Positions 1 through 5,533 of a stretch of DNA of 24,033 nucleotides are shown here, piece after piece. A model generated the notes under the pieces. That model was given only the letters and a program-made list of their open reading frames with translations, had not been told where the DNA came from and made no database searches. The DNA comes from a virus. Within the stretch, counting starts at the first letter, position 1. Each line of letters starts with the position of its first letter. The translations under genes and the position numbers were made by a program. Location of the stretch: the IMG/VR virus record IMGVR_UViG_3300025810_000083, positions 1 to 24,033 of that record, one strand, 5' to 3'.

Positions 1-296
1 TCTACCGCGACGGATCGGTACACCAAGGAAGAGGTGTAGACAAGATAGGTGCGCATACAGCTAGTCAAAACAAAACATCTATTGGGGTCTGCTATGTTGG
101 TGGTATTTCGGCAAAGACACAAAAGCCAGCCGATACAATGACTGCTGAACAAGAAATGGGTTGGCTAGAGCTTTGGCACTCGCTGAATGTATGTTTTGGT
201 AAATTAGAATTGTATGGTCACAACGACTTTGCGCGTAAAGCGTGTCCATGCTTTGATGTAAAAGAGAAGTATAAATTTTTAATAGAAGAGAAATGA
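1..296 (+). CDS. N-acetylmuramoyl-L-alanine amidase, T7-lysozyme type (5' end missing)
   Basis: C-terminal part of a peptidoglycan amidase that cuts the bond between N-acetylmuramic acid and L-alanine during host lysis. The window starts inside the gene; the first full codon is at base 3. The visible protein follows the T7 lysozyme (Amidase_2/PGRP) pattern: YRDGSVHQGR, then GAHT, NKTSIGVCYVGG, and near the end GHND and KACPCFDV. By analogy with T7 lysozyme the zinc ligands are the His of GHND (219-221) and the first Cys of KACPC (243-245), and the Lys before it (237-239) is the catalytic lysine. The first zinc His would lie upstream of the window. It shares an ATGA overlap with the next small gene, which suggests a lysis cassette. 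Family call is confident; activity is inferred from the kept residues. Confidence 0.9.
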   Translation, partial: YRDGSVHQGRGVDKIGAHTASQNKTSIGVCYVGGISAKTQKPADTMTAEQEMGWLELWHSLNVCFGKLELYGHNDFARKACPCFDVKEKYKFLIEEK

Positions 297-454
297 TTTT
301 TTTAACTGAATACTGGAGTGAAATTCTGAATGCTGTGCTTGTAGCAGCAGGGACGCTAACAGCTTTGACCGAAACAAAAAAAGACGATCGTATCGTAAAT
401 ATTTTGACACGCATTTTAAACGCGGTAGTGCTTGGTAAGAATCGCAAGAAATAG
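293..454 (+). CDS. Small lysis-cassette protein, 53 aa, unknown
   Basis: Starts with ATG inside the stop region of the amidase gene (ATGA overlap), so it is probably translated by coupling. It encodes 53 residues with two moderately hydrophobic stretches (about residues 11-24, ILNAVLVAAGTLTA, and 37-50, VNILTRILNAVVLG) separated by a charged ETKKDDR turn, and a basic tail KNRKK. Small proteins with a KDD-R-IV pattern next to the amidase are common in phages of Bacteroidota as I recall them. Position and composition fit a holin or holin-like helper, but neither stretch is a clear 20-residue membrane helix, so the function is left open. Confidence 0.6.
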   Translation: MIFLTEYWSEILNAVLVAAGTLTALTETKKDDRIVNILTRILNAVVLGKNRKK

Positions 455-473
455 TAAATTGCTGTATGAAAAT

Positions 474-492
474 ATGACAGTAGTGATGTCAT
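474..492. promoter_or_regulatory. Short inverted repeat, possible operator
   Basis: Perfect 6-bp inverted repeat ATGACA / TGTCAT separated by 7 bases, in the gap after the lysis genes and upstream of the early promoter. It is not followed by a T run, so it is not a terminator. It could bind a dimeric regulator or be chance; evidence is weak. Confidence 0.25.
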
Positions 493-494
493 TG

Positions 495-520
495 TAGGTT
501 TTCCCTTACCTAGTTTTTTT
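495..520 (+). terminator. Weak intrinsic terminator candidate
   Basis: Five-base stem TAGGT / ACCTA with an 8-base pyrimidine-rich loop, followed one base later by seven T (514-520). The stem is short, but the T run and the position after the lysis genes fit a first terminator in a tandem pair with the one at 532-559. Confidence 0.45.
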
Positions 521-531
521 CATGTTGATTG

Positions 532-559
532 GCCCCTGCCTAACGAGGTGGGGGTTTTT
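532..559 (+). terminator. Intrinsic terminator after lysis genes
   Basis: Stem CCCC-CCT paired with AGG-GGGG (small bulge), AACG loop, then five T (555-559). It lies after the amidase and 53-aa genes and before the promoter at 577-608, so it separates the lysis block from the early block. Confidence 0.75.
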
Positions 560-576
560 CATGCACATATATTTGA

Positions 577-608
577 TTTGGAGCATCCAATAATTTTGTG
601 TATATTTG
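577..608 (+). promoter_or_regulatory. Bacteroidota-type promoter for the early/replication block
   Basis: TTTG at 577-580, 20-base gap, TATATTTG at 601-608. This matches the known Bacteroidota sigma-ABfr promoter pattern (TTTG / TAnnTTTG, about 19-21 bases apart). Transcription should start near 615, giving a leader of roughly 15 bases before the ATG at 629. It argues that the early genes are read by host RNA polymerase with its primary sigma factor, and gives the best host clue in the window. Confidence 0.8.
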
Positions 609-628
609 CATCAAATCAATATAAAACC

Positions 629-955
629 ATGAAGATAAACAGGACAAAGGACAAGGTAATCTACTTGCTTAAGCGGTATCCATCACTACGTGATGACGAT
701 AGCAAACTCATTGCAAACTATTGGAATTCAGAATTGCAGGCAAAAGGCACGAACACGGCAAAAGGCAAGATGTACGAGTTGTTGCAAATGATAGCTGCGA
801 AAGAGTTGGCCACACCTGAAAGCATTGTTCGTATGCGTCGCAAAGTTCAAGAAGACATGACCGAGCTGCGAGGCGTGCAATACAATCGTCGCCATAAAGA
901 ACAGAAGCAGGTACAACAGGACTTAGGTTATAACACACAATCTTACGCAAAATGA
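629..955 (+). CDS. Conserved phage early protein, 108 aa
   Basis: I place the start at the ATG at 629, just after the promoter, not at the in-frame ATG at 548, which lies inside the terminator. The protein is helical and charged: it opens MKINRTKDKVIYLLKRYPSL, continues with RDDDSKLIANYWNSEL, and has ATPESIVRMRRKVQEDMTELRG and a Glu/Lys/Gln-rich tail. The pattern (RDDD..LIA..W, then a helix and PESI.R.RR..QE..PELRG-like segment) recalls a family found in the early region of many Bacteroidota phages; I know no function for it. It overlaps the next gene by 4 bases (ATGA), so it is the first gene of a translationally coupled operon. Confidence 0.8.
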   Translation: MKINRTKDKVIYLLKRYPSLRDDDSKLIANYWNSELQAKGTNTAKGKMYELLQMIAAKELATPESIVRMRRKVQEDMTELRGVQYNRRHKEQKQVQQDLGYNTQSYAK

Positions 956-1233
956 ATCACAGTCAAGAAGAGAATTGGGTCACGGGTAAGACCCATACCC
1001 GAAGCGCATCCGCTTATCGCAAGTCCATTTGGACACCCGTTGACGAATACGATTTCTATAAGAATCGAGAGAAGTATATCGAGGCGGGATGGAAGTCGTA
1101 TTGCTGGACAAAGGGTGCGGAGGGATACGACAAGTATTTCTTATCTAAGCTACCGAAGGACGACTTCGAACACCTCTTAATGGTCGAAAAGAAGTACGGA
1201 TATTTCACTTTATTTTACGACATCAATGAATAA
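952..1233 (+). CDS. Hypothetical early protein, 93 aa
   Basis: Unrecognised. Starts at an ATGA overlap with the gene before it and ends 8 bases inside the next. Rich in aromatic residues, Lys and Asp/Glu (for example YDFYKNREKYIEAGWKSYCW and EKKYGYFTLFYDINE at the end), with no signal peptide, membrane segment or metal motif. The compact, soluble, highly aromatic composition is typical of small phage early proteins that bind a host protein, but nothing here identifies a partner. Confidence 0.7.
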   Translation: MNHSQEENWVTGKTHTRSASAYRKSIWTPVDEYDFYKNREKYIEAGWKSYCWTKGAEGYDKYFLSKLPKDDFEHLLMVEKKYGYFTLFYDINE

Positions 1234-1426
1234 TCAAGAGATGAAAATGTGGTTGCAGTGGCGTAAAGAAATGGGTTTCAAGCCTGTACGACAAAGCATT
1301 CTCAACAATTTACTACGTGACAATGTAGTGTTGGAAATTAGAACTGAGCCTAAAATTAGAATTTACAAGATTAAAACCTACCTATGGGGTTTAATCAAAA
1401 TCTATAAACCTTTAAACATCAAGTAA
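1226..1426 (+). CDS. Hypothetical basic protein, 66 aa
   Basis: Unrecognised. The ATG at 1226 lies 8 bases inside the end of the upstream gene. It begins MNNQEMKMWLQWRKEMGFKP and is clearly basic, with a C-terminal part made of alternating Lys/Ile and aromatic residues (residues about 42-66), which suggests beta strands or an amphipathic surface. No motif found. One base separates its stop from the next ATG, so it is a member of the same operon. Confidence 0.6.
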   Translation: MNNQEMKMWLQWRKEMGFKPVRQSILNNLLRDNVVLEIRTEPKIRIYKIKTYLWGLIKIYKPLNIK

Positions 1427-1427
1427 G

Positions 1428-1880
1428 ATGAAAACAAAATCAGTTATTAAATCAGTTAAGCGCACCGATGATAATCCTTGGAATAAGGACGGTAAGACAT
1501 TCTATCCATACTTCGTAGAAATGGAAGACGGTGTTGCAGGCAAGGCCAATAGCACAGGTGCGGATAAAACTCCGTATAGCGTAGGAGACGAAGTAGAATA
1601 CACAAAGACGGAAAACACATATGGTGTTAGTTTGCGTATCTCTAAGGTCAATAAAGAGCAGGAGGACAAGCAGCGGTACTGGGAGGAGAAAGACGCAAGG
1701 ATTAGCAACCAATGGGCTATTACAACGGCTTTAGAGTATTTAAAAATGACTGCTAATTCAGCTAATCAATTAACAGAGGATCAGATAAAAATTGAGGCTA
1801 AGAACATGTTGCACATGCGCGACAACTTGAACACGGTTGATACCCCTACATTTAGTCAGGATGAAAAATACCCGTACTAA
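1428..1880 (+). CDS. Possible OB-fold single-strand DNA-binding protein, 150 aa
   Basis: N-terminal half (residues about 1-75) reads as a small beta barrel: IKSVKRTDDNPWNKDGKTFY, then YFVEMEDGVAGKANS, YSVGDEVEYTKTE, and YGVSLRISKVN. This 'short strand, aromatic, GxAxxK, VGDxVEY, xxxLxIxKV' order is like OB-fold proteins that many phages of this group carry in the early region. The C-terminal half is helical (WAITTALEYLKMTANSANQL) with an acidic end DEKYPY; acidic C-terminal tails occur in SSB proteins. The replication-region setting supports DNA binding. I have no catalytic motif and cannot exclude another role. Last base of its stop codon is the first base of the next ATG (TAATG). Confidence 0.55.
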   Translation: MKTKSVIKSVKRTDDNPWNKDGKTFYPYFVEMEDGVAGKANSTGADKTPYSVGDEVEYTKTENTYGVSLRISKVNKEQEDKQRYWEEKDARISNQWAITTALEYLKMTANSANQLTEDQIKIEAKNMLHMRDNLNTVDTPTFSQDEKYPY

Positions 1881-2158
1881 TGAACGAATTTATCACAAGA
1901 CCTACGTCCGAGGACGAGTACAATGACATCATACATAACTTCTTTGCATGGTTAAAGCGTCAACCACAGATGCAAAAGCACATGAACAAGGACAATGTAT
2001 CAACGTTGGTGTTTCAACTGGGTTATAGCCTTTTAGATGGTGAACATGGACAAAAGTTTTTGTATCCAACTAAGACAGGGTACAGGCATGACCCTGATCA
2101 CAAAGTTTATTGGGAAGAATACTTACCAAGTAAGAAATCTAAAAAGAAGAAAAAATGA
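1880..2158 (+). CDS. Hypothetical protein with poly-lysine tail, 92 aa
   Basis: Unrecognised. TAATG overlap with the gene before it. Mostly helical N-terminal part with FFAWLKRQPQMQKHMNKD and a Gly/Asp-containing loop; the last twelve residues are KKSKKKKK-like, a strongly basic tail that could bind nucleic acid. No fold recognised. It overlaps the next gene by 4 bases. Confidence 0.65.
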   Translation: MNEFITRPTSEDEYNDIIHNFFAWLKRQPQMQKHMNKDNVSTLVFQLGYSLLDGEHGQKFLYPTKTGYRHDPDHKVYWEEYLPSKKSKKKKK

Positions 2159-2400
2159 CATTACGCACATTTATCGAAATGCACTACAAGTCATTCTCCA
2201 AAATGGATAGGGAAATGAATTGGACAAACATGACTGCCAACAGGTACTATAACAATACACCACACATGTTTCTGTACAAGATGGAAGACATTAAACATCA
2301 CACAGGTGTCCATATTATCAGCTTAACCAAAATGATTGTAGATCGGATAGTAGAGCTACAAGAAGTTAAAAAGCATAAAACTGTACCCGATGGATTATGA
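2155..2400 (+). CDS. Small putative helix-turn-helix protein, 81 aa
   Basis: ATGA overlap with the preceding gene. The sequence has four short helices: RTFIEMHYKSFSKMDREM, WTNMTANRYYNNTP, MFLYKMEDIKHHTGV and ISLTKMIVDRIVELQ. The order 'Phe-Ile-Glu..., Ser-x-x-x-Met/Ala..., W/V-T-x-x-Thr-x-x-x-Trp/Tyr, then LY-K-M-E-D-I...' resembles Cro/XRE-like small regulators seen in Bacteroidota phages. The second helix (residues about 24-31) would be the recognition helix. This is a by-eye fold guess; it could equally be a protein-binding helical bundle. Confidence 0.55.
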   Translation: MTLRTFIEMHYKSFSKMDREMNWTNMTANRYYNNTPHMFLYKMEDIKHHTGVHIISLTKMIVDRIVELQEVKKHKTVPDGL

Positions 2401-2569
2401 CGCAGATTGGTTTCACGAGAGAAGTATAATTGAGCTGCGACGTTATCGCAGACTGCTTTTTAGTTTAATTGCATCTATGCCTGCATGTAGCAAACGTGAG
2501 AAGTTAGAGCATACGCTTGACAGATGTAGGTTCGAATTAAATTTTAAAACAGGAGAAACCAAATACTGA
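2390..2569 (+). CDS. Hypothetical protein, 59 aa
   Basis: Short gene whose ATG at 2390 lies 11 bases inside the end of the preceding gene and whose stop (TGA at 2567) overlaps the next ATG (TGATG). It encodes a mainly helical, basic protein: MDYDADWFHERSIIELRRYR, then LLFSLIASMPACSKREKLEH and a tail FKTGETKY. Two cysteines are far apart and no motif is visible. Support comes from the tight coupling on both sides; the function is unknown. Confidence 0.5.
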   Translation: MDYDADWFHERSIIELRRYRRLLFSLIASMPACSKREKLEHTLDRCRFELNFKTGETKY

Positions 2570-2697
2570 TGGAACGTTACATTTATGCCTATTTGGATGA
2601 GGAGGGATTGTTGCAGTGGACGGCAGATGTAACTGAAGCAGAAGAATTTTCAATAACTACTTTCTATCAAATTGAAGTAATTTATGAGGCAGTTTAA
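2569..2697 (+). CDS. Hypothetical acidic protein, 42 aa
   Basis: Very short gene starting with ATG at 2569 (overlapping TGA of the gene before) and ending 14 bases inside the replication initiator gene. It encodes an acidic peptide beginning MERYIYAYLDEEGLLQW with likely beta-strand character. Support is position and coupling only. It could also be non-coding sequence that happens to be open, but it fills the gap neatly and keeps the operon overlap pattern. Confidence 0.4.
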   Translation: MERYIYAYLDEEGLLQWTADVTEAEEFSITTFYQIEVIYEAV

Positions 2698-3325
2698 AGG
2701 GATCTGGATACCAAGGGTAATTCTTGAAAACAAGAAATTAGAGCCAATCGACAAAATATTGTGGGCTGATATCGATTCGTTTAATTGGGATAATCACACG
2801 TTCTTCAAATCGAACACATTGATTTCTGAAGACTATGGTGTTAGTGAGCGCACAATTAGCCGAAGCATCAAACGATTGCACGAGGCAAAGTTAATTAAGA
2901 TAAAGACCGATGGACGTAAGAGGACAATATGTCCAGCCAGCATAGACAATTTGTCTACCCAGCCTCGCCAATATGTCGATGCAGCCTCGCCAATATGTCT
3001 ACAGAATAATAACAATATATCTAAACAATCTAAAAAAACAAGTTATAGTGGGAAAAACCCAAATTCGTTTGAAGAGGTAGAGAAATACTTTGCAGAGATA
3101 CTACCTTCGACAGCAAACAGTGAGTTAGCCAAAGAGAGCTTGAGCTTTTACGATTACTACACGGCTAATGGTTGGGTGCAAGGCAAAGGCAAACCCTTAA
3201 AGGATTGGAAAGCTGCTGCTCGTAATTGGATACGCAACACGAAACAATGGAAAAAATCAAATCATGGATTTAAAGGAGAAAACTTTAGCGTTGAGGCCGC
3301 AAACGAATTTATTACTCAAGGGTGA
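2684..3325 (+). CDS. Replication initiator / replisome organiser, winged-helix type
   Basis: 213 aa. Residues 1-85 look like the N-terminal DNA-binding domain of phage replication initiators: KGIWIPRVILENKKLEPIDK, then a helix-turn-helix with SEDYGVSERTISRSIKRLHE and a wing ending KIKTDGRKRTIC. Residues about 86-120 are a polar, Gln/Asn/Ser-rich linker. Residues about 125-195 form a helical C-terminal domain with FYDYYTANGWVQGKGK and KDWKAAARNWIRN, a pattern common in phage replisome organisers that recruit the helicase or its loader. The linker region of the gene carries five repeats at a 22-bp period (see that feature), just as lambda gene O carries its origin. Inference: it opens the phage origin for host DnaB. 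Overlaps the gene upstream by 14 and the gene downstream by 62 bases. Confidence 0.8.
   Translation: MRQFKGIWIPRVILENKKLEPIDKILWADIDSFNWDNHTFFKSNTLISEDYGVSERTISRSIKRLHEAKLIKIKTDGRKRTICPASIDNLSTQPRQYVDAASPICLQNNNNISKQSKKTSYSGKNPNSFEEVEKYFAEILPSTANSELAKESLSFYDYYTANGWVQGKGKPLKDWKAAARNWIRNTKQWKKSNHGFKGENFSVEAANEFITQG
2925..3021 (+). repeat. Five iterons at 22-bp period: candidate phage replication origin
   Basis: The 9-mer CAATATGTC occurs at 2925-2933, 2969-2977 and 2991-2999, with one-base variants CAATTTGTC at 2947-2955 and CAATATATC at 3013-3021. Starts are exactly 22 bases apart, about two helical turns, so all five face the same side of DNA. The middle units share a longer match, CAGCCTCGCCAATATGTC, at 2960-2977 and 2982-2999. 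Unit 1 sits in the near-palindrome GGACA-ATA-TGTCC and unit 2 in TAGACA-ATT-TGTCTA. Because 22 is not a multiple of 3, the protein does not repeat, so the repeats act as DNA. An A-rich stretch follows (3022-3045), as a melting zone would. Confidence 0.75.
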
Positions 3326-3830
3326 TTTACATTTGATCAAGCCAAACGACGCATGGAATGAAGGCACCAACATACAAAAGGCTGTAAAGGTCATGCCCGA
3401 TTTATGTCGCGGTTGGATTTACTCACAGGTAGCTCAGTTGTGCAAGGATATGAACTGCACTAAAACATTAAGCACAGATGAGGAGTTGCAGTTTACTTGC
3501 CGCGCAATATTGCAAGAGCATCCAACACTCAAGTTGGAAGAACTTAAGGTGTGTTTTGACATGATACGCATGGGTAAGTTTGGTAAACTATTTGAGCGTT
3601 TAAAGTCCGCAGAGATTCTAGAATTTTTAAGACGCTACGAAGGTGAGGTTAGAGCAGAAGTGTTAGAACAGAATCACCAGAAAAGTCAGCAAGAGGAATC
3701 AGAACGCATGGCCGATAAAATTGAACCACTGACATTAAAGCAATTTATTAGCGACAAAAAAGTTAAACTTAGACCCGAAGGAATCGGCACGCGATTAGCA
3801 AAGAAAAACGGATGGGATAAAGAATTATGA
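3264..3830 (+). CDS. Conserved phage replication-region protein, possible helicase loader
   Basis: Up to 188 aa. The ATG at 3264 gives a 62-base overlap with the initiator; a start inside the first 25 codons is possible, since the conserved part begins near residue 44 (MPDLCRGWIYSQVAQLCKDM). It continues with LSTDEELQFTCRAIL, LKLEELKVCFDMIRMGKFGK, LFERLKSAEILEFLRRYEGE and a charged, Gln/Glu-rich tail. The 'EELKVCFD-x5-GKFGKLFERL-x3-ILEFL-x-Y' pattern is one I associate with small helical proteins next to initiators in Bacteroidota phages. By position it matches lambda P, which loads DnaB at the origin; that role is inference. No ATP-binding motif is present, so an AAA+ loader such as DnaC is excluded. 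Confidence 0.65.
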   Translation: MDLKEKTLALRPQTNLLLKGDLHLIKPNDAWNEGTNIQKAVKVMPDLCRGWIYSQVAQLCKDMNCTKTLSTDEELQFTCRAILQEHPTLKLEELKVCFDMIRMGKFGKLFERLKSAEILEFLRRYEGEVRAEVLEQNHQKSQQEESERMADKIEPLTLKQFISDKKVKLRPEGIGTRLAKKNGWDKEL

Positions 3831-3865
3831 TTATATTGTCATCGGTTTACTGGTTATAGCTAGAG

Positions 3866-3895
3866 AGGGGGGACTACTCGGAGCGTTCCCCCTTT
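3866..3895 (+). terminator. Possible terminator after replication block
   Basis: AGGGGG (3866-3871) pairs with CCCCCT (3888-3893) across a 16-base interval, followed by a short T-rich stretch TTCGTT. It lies in the only intergenic gap between 629 and 15744 that exceeds 20 bases. The weak T run makes full termination uncertain; it may instead attenuate. Confidence 0.45.
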
Positions 3896-3911
3896 CGTTA
3901 TATTAGATAAC

Positions 3912-4328
3912 GTGAGCGAACGAACTAGAGCAGTAGCAAATTTAGACGCAGCGTATTCTATATACGTCCGAAGACGGTATGCCGACACAACAGGCTACGT
4001 ATCATGCTGGACTTGTGGCAAGAAGAAGTTTTGGGAGAAGGACGGTATGCAAGCTGGACACTTTCAAACTAGAACGAAGTACAGCACAAGGTGGCATCTC
4101 GAAGAAATTGACGGTAAGTTAGAAACCTTGAATTGCATGCCACAATGCGCACATTGCAATATGGGTAATGGCGGTAGACAATTTGAGTTTGGCCGTAAAC
4201 TAGACGCAGTTTATGGTGAAGGCACTTGTGATCGTTTGATACAGAAAAGCAATAGTACAATGAAGTTCACAACGGTTGAGTTAAAAGAGTTAACCAGCCA
4301 CTTTAAACAACTAACTAAAGACTTGTGA
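3912..4328 (+). CDS. ninG: NinG-like zinc/HNH recombination protein
   Basis: 138 aa, starting with GTG at 3912. It follows the lambda NinG pattern: LDAAYSIYVRRRYAD, GYVSCWTCGKKKFWEKDGMQ, AGHF (49-52), STRW, then MPQCAHCNMGNGGRQFEFGR. Two CxxC pairs (Cys32/Cys35 and Cys79/Cys82) should bind a structural zinc, and His50 in GHF lies where the HNH-type nuclease core begins. NinG proteins are Holliday-junction or recombination-related nucleases (rap-like region of lambda). The gene overlaps the next by four bases (GTGA). Family assignment is good; nuclease activity is inferred. Confidence 0.8.
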   Translation: MSERTRAVANLDAAYSIYVRRRYADTTGYVSCWTCGKKKFWEKDGMQAGHFQTRTKYSTRWHLEEIDGKLETLNCMPQCAHCNMGNGGRQFEFGRKLDAVYGEGTCDRLIQKSNSTMKFTTVELKELTSHFKQLTKDL

Positions 4329-4852
4329 CCTGTATTGAAGAGTTTTTTAATGACCACTATGACGAATTAAAACAAATAGCCAATATTTGCACGGGCGAAA
4401 AGTACGGCAATGATTTGGTTAATGACGTGGCAGTCAGTATCTTAGAGAGAGAGGACGACAAATACATTAATATGTGTGAGCGAGGTGAGTTGCTCTGGTA
4501 CGTACTGCGATGGCTTAAAATATGCTCGTTTTCAAAGACTACACGGTTTTACTACAAGTACAAAAAATGGACGGAGAACGTGACGTTTGAATATCCAATG
4601 GGAGCGGTGGGTAACATGTCAGACAGCTACGCAGACATGAACCACAAGGAACAGTTGCAAGTGATCGACTCATTACTCGATGATTTAAACTGGTTCGAAG
4701 CCGAGATATTTAGAGTTTATTACATTCACAATCACAGTATAAATACGCTAACCAATGCAACAGGAATCGGAAGAAAAACAATCCAAGAAAGTCTCAAAAA
4801 AGCCAAAGACCACATCCAAAAAAACAAGGAAAAAATCCAAGGGGCTGGGTGA
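4325..4852 (+). CDS. Phage sigma-70-like transcription factor
   Basis: 175 aa, GTG start in a GTGA overlap with ninG. N-terminal helices (residues about 5-65: FFNDHYDELKQIANICTG, YGNDLVNDVAVSILERE) match the sigma region 2 core layout, where a long helix is followed by an 'L-V-x-D-V' helix. The C-terminal part (residues about 110-165) is region-4-like: IDSLLDDLNWFEAEIFRVYY, then a helix-turn-helix HSINTLTNATGIGRKTIQES and a basic helix. Between them a YKYKKW basic patch. This resembles ECF-type or phage late sigma factors. Sitting just before the packaging and virion genes, it may switch on late transcription. Key region-2 aromatic residues are not clear, so it might be a regulator that acts without core polymerase. 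Confidence 0.65.
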   Translation: MTCIEEFFNDHYDELKQIANICTGEKYGNDLVNDVAVSILEREDDKYINMCERGELLWYVLRWLKICSFSKTTRFYYKYKKWTENVTFEYPMGAVGNMSDSYADMNHKEQLQVIDSLLDDLNWFEAEIFRVYYIHNHSINTLTNATGIGRKTIQESLKKAKDHIQKNKEKIQGAG

Positions 4853-5180
4853 TACGGTAGAAAAAATTACAGAGGCTACAGGTATTAAGAAGGTCGTCGA
4901 AGCAGTAACAGACGATTGCGGATGCACAGCTCGTAAGGATAAGTGGAACAAGTTATTCCCGTATGGCAAAACAATGACGGCAGACCAAAAAACCGTTTGG
5001 GAAGAACAAATCAAAGACCAATGGGGGAAAGGAACGCTAGATGCAAACGCACAAAAGGCAGCAAACACACTGTATCGAGACATCTATAGACTTAAAGCAC
5101 GGTTCACTCGGTGTGGTGGATGCCTTAAGGAAAGGCTTAAGAAGTTGGAACACGCATACGATGCGGCATGCGAATCTTAA
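4755..5180 (+). CDS. Conserved phage protein with Lys-rich N-terminus and paired cysteines, 141 aa
   Basis: The first 32 codons lie inside the end of the sigma-like gene in the +1 frame (98-base overlap). Residues 8-30 are almost all Lys, Ser and Thr, like a disordered nucleic-acid-binding tail. Then comes a conserved-looking block GLGDTVEKITEATGIKKVVE, DDCGC (about residues 53-57), RKDKWNKLFPYGK, and a helical C-terminus with a second cysteine pair CGGC (about residue 121). The GLGDT-x-EK-x-TEATGIK...DCGC...NKLFPY pattern is one I recall from many flavobacterial phages, without known function. The CxC plus CxxC arrangement could hold one zinc. The true start may be a few codons further in. 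Confidence 0.7.
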   Translation: MQQESEEKQSKKVSKKPKTTSKKTRKKSKGLGDTVEKITEATGIKKVVEAVTDDCGCTARKDKWNKLFPYGKTMTADQKTVWEEQIKDQWGKGTLDANAQKAANTLYRDIYRLKARFTRCGGCLKERLKKLEHAYDAACES

Positions 5181-5527
5181 CGCAAGCAATGCTTGACGGA
5201 TACCAAAGAAGGAAAGACCGATCGGTAAGCGTTAGGTTCATAACACAAGAGAAGACCAGCACGGAAGTGATGGCAATAGATGAGCTAGTCGATACGTTTG
5301 GAGTGTTGTACTTTCGAGCTGCCGAAGAGATGAATCAGGATGAGGTAGACGAACTAGACAACCTAGAGCTAGACATCTACGATAAGCCAAAGACACAAAG
5401 CCAAAGACTGCGAGGTGTATTGTTTAAGCTATGGGAGTCACAAGGCAAGAAGGGTGAGTTTAAATCATTCTACAAGCAGAAGACTGAATCAGTAATCGAA
5501 CACTTTAAGCAACAGATAGACATTTAA
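5168..5527 (+). CDS. Conserved phage protein, 119 aa, unknown
   Basis: ATG at 5168, 13 bases inside the end of the preceding gene. Pattern: LDGYQRRKDRSVSVRFITQE, an acidic middle FRAAEEMNQDEVDELDNLEL, then TQSQRLRGVLFKLWESQGK and FKSFYKQKTESVIEHFKQQI. This order (short beta region with 'S-V-x-V/I-x-F-x-T-Q-E', acidic linker, helix with 'S-Q-R-L-R-x-V-L', helix with 'FY-x-x-K-T-E') fits a family widespread in Bacteroidota phages near the terminase genes; I know no function for it. It is probably a small DNA-associated or packaging-region protein. Confidence 0.7.
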   Translation: MRILTQAMLDGYQRRKDRSVSVRFITQEKTSTEVMAIDELVDTFGVLYFRAAEEMNQDEVDELDNLELDIYDKPKTQSQRLRGVLFKLWESQGKKGEFKSFYKQKTESVIEHFKQQIDI

Positions 5528-5533
5528 GCAACT

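Noticed and set aside
79-492. Minus-strand frame of 137 aa over the amidase and small gene
   Set aside because: It lies opposite two well-supported genes, has shadow-like composition rich in Ser, Leu and Phe, and no matching motif; all other genes are on the + strand.
548-628. Upstream in-frame start for the first early gene
   Set aside because: The ATG at 548 is inside the terminator stem and before the promoter; the ATG at 629 is right after the promoter and begins the conserved-looking sequence.
4748-5083. Minus-strand frame of 111 aa
   Set aside because: Opposite to the sigma-like gene end and the 141-aa gene; Ser/Phe/Val-rich translation is the mirror of Lys/Asp-rich codons.
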